Of a stretch of DNA of 64,000 nt, positions 9,507 through 18,729 are shown piece by piece. Under the pieces are notes generated by a model. The model saw only the letters and a program-made list of their open reading frames with translations. It was not told the origin of the DNA and ran no database searches. Positions within the stretch are counted from its first letter, which is position 1, and every line of letters begins with the position of its first letter. The stretch lies in assembly GCA_937625935.1 (NCBI GenBank), contig OW569371.1, positions 310,001 through 374,000 of the forward strand, in the 5' to 3' direction. A program made the position numbers and the translations under genes. Source of the stretch: Tetramitus jugosus (taxonomy: Eukaryota > Heterolobosea > Eutetramitea > Acrasida > Vahlkampfiidae).

Positions 9507-12500
9507 TTATTGTGAAGCCTTTCCATATAAATAAGCAAAGAGCAGGATGGCAATGGCCGCAACGTTGCCGAAAATCAAAAGAGTTGGGAATGATTTCTGT
9601 GACTGTTCCTGAGACAATTTGGAGAGTTTGTTCTCACAATCCTCTCGTTCTTTTTGAACCTTGATTAATTGCTTGGATTGTTCCTCTACTTTTTTCTCCT
9701 TCTGTTTCAAGTCGGCTTCCAATCTCTCAATCTTCTCTTCGCACTGACTTAGGTTTGTGGAGGCTTTGCGAACCGTTACAAGCAGCTTTTCAATTTCGTC
9801 TTTACCATTGCTTTGGTTCTTCTTGACTTCTTCTTCCAGCTTCTTCTCAGATTCCTCTGCAGCTGCCCGAACCTTAACTAATCGGTCATTAGCGTCTTTC
9901 AATTCTGATTGTGCTTTTTGAAGTGATTCGGCACCTTTTTGTTTGGCATCACGTAGTTGCTTCAACTCACTTTCAGCACCTTGTAGTTGAGCTTCCACCT
10001 TCTTCAAGGTCTTGCAGTCATTTTTGACCTTCTCCAATTCAGTATTAGATTTCTTTAATCCTGATTGTGCTTGTTCCAGTTGCTGTTGCACAACTGCGAG
10101 TTGCTTTTCAGCATCGAGTCCAGCAGTCTTCTTGAACTCGAAATATTCATTTCTCAGTTGTTTCAATTTTTCTTGTTCCTTCTCCAGTTCAATCGCTCTA
10201 GATTGAGCGTTAGTGAGTTCGGATTCTTTGTTTCTGAGCGCTTCTTTAGCTTCCTTGAATTCAGATTGGAGTTGGGTCACTGAGCTTTGAATATTATCTA
10301 ATTCAGTTTGCTTGTTCTTCAATCTATTTTCAGTGTCTTTCAATTTGTTTTGAACTTCCTCCAACGTACTCTTTGTCTTTTCAGCTTCTGTTTGTACTGA
10401 AACAAGCAAGTTTTGAGTTTTGTTAAGTTCTTCACTGGAACTCGATGAGGATTGGTCAATTTGAGCTTGCTTATTGTTTGCTTCCTCAATTGCCTTGTTC
10501 AATTCAGCCCTGACTCCTGCCAATTCGGATTGCTTATTTTCCAACTCTTCTTTGGTTTGCTTTAACTCAGAATCAGTTTCACCAGAAGTGGCTTTCAGAT
10601 TCGCTAGCTCTTCCTTTGTGTCATTCAATTGAGATTGTGTGACCTGCAACTCATTTTGGATATTTGAGAGTTGTTCATTCGAGTTTGACAATTGATCGAG
10701 TTGAGCTTGCTTGTCTTTCACATCTTGCATTGCTTTGTTCAATTCAGCCCTGACTTCAGCCAATTCGGATTGCTTATTTTCCAACTCTTCTTTGGTTTGC
10801 TTTAACTCAGAATCAGTTTCACCTGAAGCGGCCCTTAGCTTCTCCAACTCCTCCTTTGTATCATTCAATTGAGATTGTGCGATCTCCAACTCCTTTTGAA
10901 TGTTCAAGAGTTGTTCATTTGAGCTTGAGGATGATTGATCAAGTTGAGCTTGCTTTTCTTTTGCGTCCTCAAGTGCTTTGTTCAACTCTTCTCTGACTTC
11001 AGCCAATTCGGATTGCTTCTTGTCTAAATCCGCTTTGATCTGCTCGAACTCAGAGTTTTTCTCACTAGAAGCAGCTTTCAATTTCTCTAGCTCTTCCTTT
11101 GTGTCATTCAATTGAGATTGTGCGATCTGCAACTCTTTTTGAATGTTCAATAGTTGTTCATTCGAGCTTGAGGATGATAAATCTAGTTGGTTTTGCTTAT
11201 TGTTTGCTTCCTCAAGTGCCTTGTTCAACTCTTCTCTGACTTCAGCCAATTCGGATTGCTTATTTTCCAACTCTTCTTTGGTCTTCTTCAACTCAGAATC
11301 AGTCTCATCTGAAGCGGTCTTTAACTTCTCCAACTCTTCTTTTGTGTCATTCAGTTGAGATTGTGAAGCCCGCAACTGATTTTGGATTTCGACGAGTTCA
11401 TCCGAATTTGAGGCAGATTCATCGAGTAGGGCTTGTTTCTCGTTTGCTTCCTCAATTGCCTTCTTCAGCTTTTCCTTTGTTTCATTCAGCTCGTTCTCAG
11501 CATCCTCTAGGTCCTCTTGGGATTGCTTTTGTTCGGCTTGTGCTTTTTCGAGAGCTTTCTGTGCTGTCTCCAACTCGGTTTCAGTTTCTTCTAAGTAATC
11601 CTCAGTCTTGGATAGCTCTTCCTTTGCTTCTCTAGCCTCAGACTGCGCAGTTTGTAATTGAGCTTGAAGCTTCTTGAGTTCCTCACCAGAGTCGGAGTTG
11701 ACTGTCTCAAGAGAGTCTTTTGCAGTCTTAAGTTCAGCTTCGACTCTCTTGAGTTCTAGGCTGAGGGTTGATCGAACCTTTTCAAGTTCTTCCTTGGATT
11801 CTGTTTCAAGCTTCTTCAACTCCTCTTCTTTCGATTGCAGCTCAGTTTTCAAACGCTCTACAGATGAAAGAGCTTCCTCTAGTTGTTCACTAGAATTTGA
11901 TTGTGCGTTAGAGAGTTCAGATTGAACCTTGCTTAGCTCTTCATTCGCTGCACTTAATTTTGACTGGAGGTCCAAAGCACGTTCTTCTGCTTCTTTCAAT
12001 TGTGGTTGTAATTGCTTCACAGATTCAACAGAATCCGATTGAGTCTTCTTCAAATGTTCCAATTCGAATTGCAACTCGTTGAGTGCTTCTTGTGCCGAAG
12101 CAGACATTTCCTTTGTCATCTCCAGTTCAGCCTTGAATTTTGCGCTTGTTTCTCTGGTAGCCTCCAACATTTCTCTCAATTCGGCCGATTCCTGATCGGA
12201 CTGTTGCTTGAGTTGTTCAAGCTCTGTTTGCTTGTTAATGACTTGATCATTGAGTTTAGCATTCGAGTCAGTACATTCCTTCAACTCTGCCTGTAGTGTT
12301 TCAAAGTCGGATTTCAATTTGTTCAACTCTTCCGAGTGATCCTCTGGTACTGGTTTCTGTTGCTCTGCAGTCAACTTTTCTTGGAGCTCTGAGATTTGAG
12401 CATTGAGTGTCTCAATTTCTTGTTGATGAGAAGAAGCAGCACTGTTTTTTGATTCTTGTAGCTCAGTGGTCAATTGAGTAATTTGAGAGAGGAGAGACGA

Positions 12501-12977
12501 CTTTTCTCCTTCCTCATTCTTAATCTGTTCCTGTAAATTACTCAATTGCTTGTTCATGTCGTCCATGAGCTTATCAATTTCACTCTTCATTTCTTTTGTC
12601 TGAGTGGTGAGGTTGGCAATTTCAGTAGCTTGTTCATTGATTTTCTCTTCTTGTTGAGTCAATTGAGCAGTCAAGTCTTTTTTGTCACTGTTGAGTCCCT
12701 TGACTTTTTCCATCAAGTTTTTTTTGAAAGAATCAGCGGTTGCGACAGCTCTAGTTAATTCTTCATTTTGTTGGCGAAGTTGAACCAGTTCCTCACTATC
12801 TCTTGGAGATGACATGTACGGTGATGGTGGTGATTGTTTGGGGGTGGTGGGAGCGTTTTTTTTTGGTTGTGGTGTTTCTTCACACGGAAAGGTGGTGTTG
12901 TTGATGTTTTTTCCATTCTGGCGGGAGGATTCGGTGGCGGAATTTTTGTTGTAACAAAATGACAATGACATGTGCAT
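9507..12977 (-). CDS. Golgin-like tail-anchored coiled-coil protein with 81-residue repeats
   Basis: This 1,156-residue protein is almost entirely coiled coil, rich in Glu, Lys, Gln, Leu and Ser. The first 60 residues are disordered and Pro/Thr-rich. The last about 25 residues form one hydrophobic helix (LLIFGNVAAIAILLFAYLY) followed by a short tail, the layout of a tail-anchored membrane protein. Golgins such as giantin have this plan, so a tether on Golgi or another endomembrane is my inference; no GRIP or GRAB domain is seen. In the middle, four near-identical units of 80-81 residues repeat the pattern KQSELAEVREELNKA then SQLNDTKEELEKL. A second ATG lies two codons after the first. Antisense frames are shadows of the coiled coil. 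Confidence 0.85.
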   Translation of the reverse strand: MHMSLSFCYNKNSATESSRQNGKNINNTTFPCEETPQPKKNAPTTPKQSPPSPYMSSPRDSEELVQLRQQNEELTRAVATADSFKKNLMEKVKGLNSDKKDLTAQLTQQEEKINEQATEIANLTTQTKEMKSEIDKLMDDMNKQLSNLQEQIKNEEGEKSSLLSQITQLTTELQESKNSAASSHQQEIETLNAQISELQEKLTAEQQKPVPEDHSEELNKLKSDFETLQAELKECTDSNAKLNDQVINKQTELEQLKQQSDQESAELREMLEATRETSAKFKAELEMTKEMSASAQEALNELQFELEHLKKTQSDSVESVKQLQPQLKEAEERALDLQSKLSAANEELSKVQSELSNAQSNSSEQLEEALSSVERLKTELQSKEEELKKLETESKEELEKVRSTLSLELKRVEAELKTAKDSLETVNSDSGEELKKLQAQLQTAQSEAREAKEELSKTEDYLEETETELETAQKALEKAQAEQKQSQEDLEDAENELNETKEKLKKAIEEANEKQALLDESASNSDELVEIQNQLRASQSQLNDTKEELEKLKTASDETDSELKKTKEELENKQSELAEVREELNKALEEANNKQNQLDLSSSSSNEQLLNIQKELQIAQSQLNDTKEELEKLKAASSEKNSEFEQIKADLDKKQSELAEVREELNKALEDAKEKQAQLDQSSSSSNEQLLNIQKELEIAQSQLNDTKEELEKLRAASGETDSELKQTKEELENKQSELAEVRAELNKAMQDVKDKQAQLDQLSNSNEQLSNIQNELQVTQSQLNDTKEELANLKATSGETDSELKQTKEELENKQSELAGVRAELNKAIEEANNKQAQIDQSSSSSSEELNKTQNLLVSVQTEAEKTKSTLEEVQNKLKDTENRLKNKQTELDNIQSSVTQLQSEFKEAKEALRNKESELTNAQSRAIELEKEQEKLKQLRNEYFEFKKTAGLDAEKQLAVVQQQLEQAQSGLKKSNTELEKVKNDCKTLKKVEAQLQGAESELKQLRDAKQKGAESLQKAQSELKDANDRLVKVRAAAEESEKKLEEEVKKNQSNGKDEIEKLLVTVRKASTNLSQCEEKIERLEADLKQKEKKVEEQSKQLIKVQKEREDCENKLSKLSQEQSQKSFPTLLIFGNVAAIAILLFAYLYGKASQ
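10354..11322. repeat. Tandem 240-243 bp coding repeats inside the golgin-like gene
   Basis: Four direct copies of a 240-243 bp unit can be lined up. For example, the string CAATTCGGATTGCTT recurs at about 10521, 10761, 11004 and 11247. The unit encodes 80-81 residues of coiled coil and stays in frame. The copies are similar enough at the nucleotide level to suggest fairly recent duplication or gene conversion. Confidence 0.85.
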
Positions 12978-13520
12978 TTTTGTGCATGAAGATGTCGAAA
13001 AGTGACGAGAGGAACAATGTTTCGTTCTTGTTTTTGTTGGGTGAATACAATAGAAGAATTCTTACTCTTCGTTTGACTTTCCAAATGAGTTAAAGGTTGT
13101 TGACCTCTCATCCCAGCAAGAAATATTGGAGTCACAATAGTCAACCACCTTGCTCATGAAGTCATCGCTGCATCCAAAACGACCAAGAGAAGACCAGGAC
13201 ATCCAACACCACAATGAACTGTACCTAGTGTTAGCAGCTCGCGAGTAGAAGCTAAGGTGATTTGCAGATTTGTCAACGAGTCTCTTCTCAGTCACTGCTC
13301 TGAATGCTACCACAGCCAACCTAAAAAGTAACTCTAGAGTGGAGAATTTTGATCAACAATACTCAACTAACTGTTTGGTGAGAACTTTGCGTCTTCGACG
13401 ATTACACCAATTAAGTAATTACTTCTTGATTACACCAACTCATATCAAGTGTGAATGCCTCCTAAAATTGAAAAAGCTCATCCTTGACAGAAAAAACGAG
13501 AAAAAATCAACCACACTCAG
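12978..13520. other. Divergent intergenic region, 543 nt
   Basis: This is the shared upstream region of the golgin-like gene (minus) and the F-box/ankyrin gene (plus). Short open frames cross it on both strands without family resemblance or good codon patterns. It becomes A-rich just before the plus-strand ATG. No tRNA or repeat was recognised. Confidence 0.5.
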
Positions 13521-15044
13521 ATGGAGAACCTACCAAGCGATATATTTGACATCATCTCACAATATCACAACGATCTTCAAACATTGAACCACTTGACAAG
13601 AACAAGTAAGAGCCTAGCTCTAACATTGAACGAGAATGCGTTCATTTGGGCCAACCTGAGTCGTTCATTATTGAATCGATCGCTGCTGAAGACATCATCC
13701 AGCAACAAGAAACAAAAACTCAAGGTTTATGGCAAGCTAGCCTCATTAGATGAAATACAAGATGATGTACATGCTCTGAAGAAGTTCATGTGTGGAATAA
13801 CGATGAATCTAAAGATGGATCACATTGGTAAGATGTTCTCAGTCATTTGCCGCAAGGAACCGGTATCAACGGACAAGTACGATCGCATTCTGGCTCTATT
13901 CCGACCTTTTGGAAATTTTGACAATTGTGATGAGGCAATTACTCGATTGTTCGAAACTGTACCTCACTTGTTGCTGCGCGATTCTGCGAAGGATAATCGA
14001 GTGATTCCCGAACAATATGTGATTGAGACATTACATACACTGTTTGGACAATACAAACTACTACCGTATGGAAAGATCCACGATTGTCTAGAGGATTCAA
14101 TCTTGACTGATAGTATTGAAATTGTGAGAACAGTTTTAGGATATATTCCTCAACCGATCAGGAAAACAACCATGAACTACCTACATACTTGTGTAGATGG
14201 CACAGTGTCTTTTGAGATATTCTCTTTGCTGTTGGACGAGATTCCAGAAAAAGTTCAGACTCACATTGAGAACATTGCAATGTTCCTATGTATGGTGTAT
14301 CCAGATCATGGTTACGATATCCTTCGCAAGTATCAGATTGATCTTTCGAACATATCTCATGACCAAATTTCTAAATTTATAAGACAAGTACCACTTAGTG
14401 ATAGGAAGAAGCAAGTGTTGAAATATTTTATTGACAACGGATTGGTCTTGTCAGAACCTGTTAGCGTACACGCTAGACTAGTTACTTGGGTTATCCATGA
14501 CTCGTATCATATGAATAATGATGAAGAGATTTTACATTTATTACTAAAGAATGGAGCGCGAGTATTTAGTCCTTTCTTCCATGACGATCCATTGATCTAT
14601 GCCGCGTTGTATGCAAGAAATCGTAATTGTGCTCAAGCGGTGCCACTACTTATTCGTTTCGGTGCAGATGTAAACTATAGATACCCATACGCTGGTTCCT
14701 TGATTAACAGCCACACAGGTGGTAGACACAACAACTATCCTGGAGCTTTCTTAGAGATTCTGCACATGCTGTTGGAAGGTGGAGCAAATCCTGGGAAATT
14801 CACTCAATTTTACTCAACATGGAGCAGTCCTCTATTCTGTGTGGCCGAGAATGCAAGTCTAACTGCGGAGGAAAGAGTCACTGCTGGGAGAATGTTGATA
14901 GATTATGGTGCTGATGTACATGCGGTCAGTCCCAGTGGTACAACATTCCAAGAGTTTGCTTCGAAATACTATCGTTCTGATGTTGTCCAAGAGTTTTATG
15001 AGAAGATGACACTGTACCAACGGCGTAAATGGCAATCAAAGTAA
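13521..15044 (+). CDS. F-box-like / ankyrin-repeat protein
   Basis: This 507-residue protein begins with an F-box-like helix bundle (MENLPSDIFDIISQYHNDLQ, then an invariant-looking Trp at IWANLS). The middle, about residues 80-300, is helical without a recognised domain. The C-terminal half carries degenerate ankyrin repeats, with EILHLLLKNGARV, AVPLLIRFGADVN, ILHMLLEGGANP and GRMLIDYGADVH as repeat ends. Such proteins usually act as substrate adaptors for SCF ubiquitin ligases; this role is inferred from the architecture. The gene is intronless as far as I can see. Confidence 0.75.
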   Translation: MENLPSDIFDIISQYHNDLQTLNHLTRTSKSLALTLNENAFIWANLSRSLLNRSLLKTSSSNKKQKLKVYGKLASLDEIQDDVHALKKFMCGITMNLKMDHIGKMFSVICRKEPVSTDKYDRILALFRPFGNFDNCDEAITRLFETVPHLLLRDSAKDNRVIPEQYVIETLHTLFGQYKLLPYGKIHDCLEDSILTDSIEIVRTVLGYIPQPIRKTTMNYLHTCVDGTVSFEIFSLLLDEIPEKVQTHIENIAMFLCMVYPDHGYDILRKYQIDLSNISHDQISKFIRQVPLSDRKKQVLKYFIDNGLVLSEPVSVHARLVTWVIHDSYHMNNDEEILHLLLKNGARVFSPFFHDDPLIYAALYARNRNCAQAVPLLIRFGADVNYRYPYAGSLINSHTGGRHNNYPGAFLEILHMLLEGGANPGKFTQFYSTWSSPLFCVAENASLTAEERVTAGRMLIDYGADVHAVSPSGTTFQEFASKYYRSDVVQEFYEKMTLYQRRKWQSK

Positions 15045-15174
15045 TATCACATTCATGGTATTAAATGCATGTTCCGCTGCGTGGAACAAACAACGAACAA
15101 AAAACAACAACAACCACACAAACAAAAAACCAAACAAACAGTGAACAGTGACGCCATACCTGCTCCTCTGCCAC

Positions 15175-16707
15175 ATGGGCTCCAAAATATCATCTGAAAA
15201 AAAACTGTCATTCCGCCTGCCATGCGCACCCTCCGAACCCCTCCCGCTCTCAGAATTTTCCGCAACTACAGCTGCCGCGGACATGAATAACAGCAACCAG
15301 GGCAATGTCGAACCAAATGACAATCAGCACACAACACAAGCAATCATCAACAACAAGGCAGATACAGACCAAGGGAAAGAGCAAGTCGAACGAAAATTCC
15401 GTGCTAGTAAACGATACAAGGGACTATGTCAGAGCAGTTCATCGACAGAGCTCGATGAATTTTGTCGCATGCTATCGCACAAGCAACGATTGAAGGATAC
15501 GTTTTTAAACACCGATTACACGATTGAAAAACTGTGGCGCATGCATCATCGTAAACAACGAACCACACGAAAGAATTCTGCCAACAAACAACCACAGCAT
15601 AACGATGACAATGAACAGCAGCAGCAGCAGCAGCACAGTCATAGTAGAGTGTCTTCGAATCACAAGATTATGAATGCACTTCAGGTGAGTGACGTACAGG
15701 GGTTAGTTAGCTTGGATGACTTTGATGTGAACAATAATAATAACCATAGAAAGAATGAAAGTGATGATGGTGATGATTGTGAAAGTGAGGATTGTAATGA
15801 TGATGAGGATGACTTTGATACGATCGAGGGAGAAGTGACTATGCGACAAATGTGGCTCGAAAACAATCCAAAACTGGAACAGAACTTGAAGGTCAAATTG
15901 GTTATTACGGACGCGCCCGGTGATACTGTCAAGTACTTTCGTTCTATCATTTCGCCGTTTGCTGAACCGTTCATGCCAAAGTTTGGTATCTTTCATACGG
16001 CGTTGATTGTAGGGCCGTTTAAGATTGAATGGAACAACAGTGCTCTCTGTATACCGAGACAGATTAAGAGCAATACGGCTCTCTTGGCATTGGACATTGA
16101 AGAAATTGCGACAGTAGGGGAATTCAATACGACGGTCGATATTCTCGCTGATGTCATTACGAGATGGAATTCAAGCATGGATTATTCACAAAACACGGGC
16201 ACGAACAAGCATGGAAATTGTCAGGATTTTGTAATGGATGTTTTGAGGGCACTCAATATTTCCTTCACTCCCAGTGGTCCTATTCAAGCGTATCTAAAGG
16301 AAATGAAGAAAAAGGGTTCGTGCAAGATGAAGTTCTCAATGACTGATGAGAACTTTAGGAATCACTTTGCACGAAAGGAAAACTCTATTACATTTGAGTC
16401 ACATGAACAATTGGATTTGTTTGTCGAAGCGTGCCTAAAAATCGAACCAAAGTTTGGTAAGACAATGTTCTTGCAAGAGTATCAACTATTGAAGGCATTT
16501 GATCGAGCACTGTGGATGCGCCACTTGGAACATATCAGCCAAAAGATGGAGCACAAACAGTCGTCCTATCAGCCCTTGAAGCGCCAGGAAACGATTATTG
16601 ATCTGGTCACGTGTGAAGATGGAGTAATAGATGTTTGTGCTTGCCCTTTCCGAGATCCAAGAAGCGAGACACTAAGTTTCCTCGAAAAAAGCAATAATAA
16701 TATTTAA
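15175..16707 (+). CDS. Predicted N-myristoylated permuted papain-fold (NlpC/P60-like) protein
   Basis: From the first ATG (15175) this is 510 residues; the open frame begins at a GTG 27 nt earlier. The N terminus MGSKISSE fits the N-myristoylation pattern (Gly2, Ser6). Residues 15-230 are polar, with Gln and Asp/Glu runs. The C-terminal half has a conserved-looking core: FHTALIVGPF with His274, then GNCQDFVMDVL with Cys349. A His-before-Cys order, with His on a strand and Cys at a helix start, is typical of circularly permuted papain folds (LRAT, YiiX, PPPDE). I therefore suggest a cysteine hydrolase or acyltransferase fold, but the exact family is not recognised. It converges on a second protein of similar fold, 22 nt between stops. 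Confidence 0.55.
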   Translation: MGSKISSEKKLSFRLPCAPSEPLPLSEFSATTAAADMNNSNQGNVEPNDNQHTTQAIINNKADTDQGKEQVERKFRASKRYKGLCQSSSSTELDEFCRMLSHKQRLKDTFLNTDYTIEKLWRMHHRKQRTTRKNSANKQPQHNDDNEQQQQQQHSHSRVSSNHKIMNALQVSDVQGLVSLDDFDVNNNNNHRKNESDDGDDCESEDCNDDEDDFDTIEGEVTMRQMWLENNPKLEQNLKVKLVITDAPGDTVKYFRSIISPFAEPFMPKFGIFHTALIVGPFKIEWNNSALCIPRQIKSNTALLALDIEEIATVGEFNTTVDILADVITRWNSSMDYSQNTGTNKHGNCQDFVMDVLRALNISFTPSGPIQAYLKEMKKKGSCKMKFSMTDENFRNHFARKENSITFESHEQLDLFVEACLKIEPKFGKTMFLQEYQLLKAFDRALWMRHLEHISQKMEHKQSSYQPLKRQETIIDLVTCEDGVIDVCACPFRDPRSETLSFLEKSNNNI

Positions 16708-16729
16708 TGTGTAAATAATCTGTACATTC

Positions 16730-18721
16730 TTAGTAACCAAAGTGCGCAGCCATTAACTTTCCGTGCAACGTCTCCTCTTCTCCTAGTCTGTAGCCATCAA
16801 CGAGTTTCTGCGTCTCCCAGATAGAAGGAGTCATCATTATGGTTTTGTGCAGTGTTTCATGAGAAGGCAACAAACCCATCTGGGAATAAGCCAAAGCCAC
16901 AAAACAACCAGAGAATATCGAAGATACGTCAAATCGCCACAATGGTCCATAATCCAATTCTAACTGACCAAACAGTGAATGAATTCGATTCCATATCAAA
17001 TCCTCCTCACTAGCAATCACTTGTAACGAGGCGAAAATTTGAGTCGAATGAGGTTTTTCACTTGGAGAATTCTTGACCAATCGACGAATAGCAACTCGAG
17101 AGAATGCTCCACTCATCAAAACACTATCCAGTGTGACTATACGTTGTTGTAATAACTTTTTCTTGCACGTCTTCGCTTCCTGAGGAGTCAAGTACCACGA
17201 AGGAGCGTCCAGCAGGAACACCTTTTTGCCCAGCTCTGGAAAACGAACCACCATGCTCACTCTTGAGAAATTGCCTCCTTGAATCTTGAGCGCAGCTCCT
17301 CCAATGAGACCTTCTTCCTTGAAGAACACGAGATCACCAGTCTTCAAATTCAATCGTTTTATCGCACTAGCACTCGTATTAAACGTCTGAATCATTGACA
17401 TCTCAATCGGAGGAACGCGCGAAGTGGCCGTTATCGTTGGCATGGACGGTATCTGAACATCAGACAAATACACTTGGAAATCACTGTAAATAAAGTGCTC
17501 ATCACCAAAGTGATTGACTATGTCGCTGTTCAGTGGGAGAATATAGGGCGACGAGGAACCAAAGTGACCAGAGACAAACCTAGAGATGAGCGAGTGACTG
17601 TAACTAGGATCATTGTGTTGTTTTGATTCTGTCGTAGCAGTAGCCGTAGTAGCCATAGTAGCAACCGTTGAAAAAATACCGAGCTTAAAGTACAGTGCAG
17701 CAACGCACTCGGCACATGCGAGACACTTGAGATCATCTGCACTGGCACCACTCGTCAACAACTCGTTTGCAAACAAATTGGAGAACACTTCGTCCCACTT
17801 TTCTTCACTAATTGTAATTTGCATGCGTTGATTGGTGGTGAAACTCAACAGCATTCGCGTCAAAAAATCATCTTCTTCACCTGTTGTTGTTGTTGTGGAT
17901 GACTGTGCATGTGGTGCCTGTTGGAACTCAAAGTCATTGTCCGTTGTTGATGTTGTTGTTGTTGTAGCTGTCGTAGTGCTGTTGTGTGAACCACCATGAT
18001 TATAATGATAATGATGATGATGGTGATGATGACTGGGGTTCATGACTGAACTCTCCATGTCCGCCGTGTTGAATGACTTGTTCCAATGCAACCTACGATA
18101 TCCAATCAAGTCATACTTTTCACTGTATACGAGACTTCTCAATGGTGTCAATTGTGTACCGAATATCAATGTTCTCTTATGATTGCTACTACTACTACTA
18201 CTAGTAGTAGTAGTAGCTCCTTCCTTTTGTTTGTCCGTTGATGTCTGTTGCTGCTGTTGCTGTTGTTGCAGGTGTTGTAGATGATGATGATGACTCTGAT
18301 TCAAGTGATAGAGACTCTCTCGATCGACTGCCACTTCCAACACGTACACTTCCGACAATAGGTGAGACTTGATGGCAATACCAACGTTGCTCCACATGGT
18401 TTTGTTTGCAAAACGAACAACTCGTCCAAACACATTCCTATCACTCAACAGAATGAGATCACCGCTGGCAATGTTCCTTTGAGCGTAATCCAAGTGTTCC
18501 CATGGTGAGAGACCAATGTTGGATGGTGCAAGTCTTTGTCCCATAATAATATTATCAGTCTGAAGAGGTTCTCCAGTAGTGAAGTAAATCGCTATATGAT
18601 GATGTGTGTTGTTTTTTGTTGGCGTTGGTGTGACTAATTGGAACTGGTTCCAAAATGTCTTTTGGCTGTTGGGGTAATGACAGATGACATTTTTCCTTTT
18701 TGTTTCTTTATTTGTGCTCAT
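16730..18721 (-). CDS. Tandem YiiX-like permuted papain-fold protein, catalytic His replaced
   Basis: This 663-residue protein contains two copies of a YiiX/YebB-like module. Copy 1: GDLILL at residue 87, WSNVGI with Asn112 where these hydrolases have His, and CVAALYFKLG with Cys339. Copy 2: GDLVFF at 462, FSRVSMVV with Arg487 at the His position, and SGCFVALAYSQMG with Cys606. Both Cys-helix motifs survive while both His are lost, so hydrolase activity is doubtful and a binding role is possible. Long inserts rich in His, Thr, Ser and Gln split copy 1. Translation may begin at the first ATG, or at residue 60 (MGQRLAPS), which would fit better with the shorter leaders seen nearby. It is convergent with the other papain-fold gene. 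Confidence 0.6.
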   Translation of the reverse strand: MSTNKETKRKNVICHYPNSQKTFWNQFQLVTPTPTKNNTHHHIAIYFTTGEPLQTDNIIMGQRLAPSNIGLSPWEHLDYAQRNIASGDLILLSDRNVFGRVVRFANKTMWSNVGIAIKSHLLSEVYVLEVAVDRESLYHLNQSHHHHLQHLQQQQQQQQTSTDKQKEGATTTTSSSSSSNHKRTLIFGTQLTPLRSLVYSEKYDLIGYRRLHWNKSFNTADMESSVMNPSHHHHHHHYHYNHGGSHNSTTTATTTTTSTTDNDFEFQQAPHAQSSTTTTTGEEDDFLTRMLLSFTTNQRMQITISEEKWDEVFSNLFANELLTSGASADDLKCLACAECVAALYFKLGIFSTVATMATTATATTESKQHNDPSYSHSLISRFVSGHFGSSSPYILPLNSDIVNHFGDEHFIYSDFQVYLSDVQIPSMPTITATSRVPPIEMSMIQTFNTSASAIKRLNLKTGDLVFFKEEGLIGGAALKIQGGNFSRVSMVVRFPELGKKVFLLDAPSWYLTPQEAKTCKKKLLQQRIVTLDSVLMSGAFSRVAIRRLVKNSPSEKPHSTQIFASLQVIASEEDLIWNRIHSLFGQLELDYGPLWRFDVSSIFSGCFVALAYSQMGLLPSHETLHKTIMMTPSIWETQKLVDGYRLGEEETLHGKLMAAHFGY

Positions 18722-18729
18722 TTTACAAG

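Noticed and set aside
9114-9562. Minus-strand frames between the kinase and golgin-like genes
   Set aside because: No family match, and they overlap the end of the golgin-like coding sequence in another frame.
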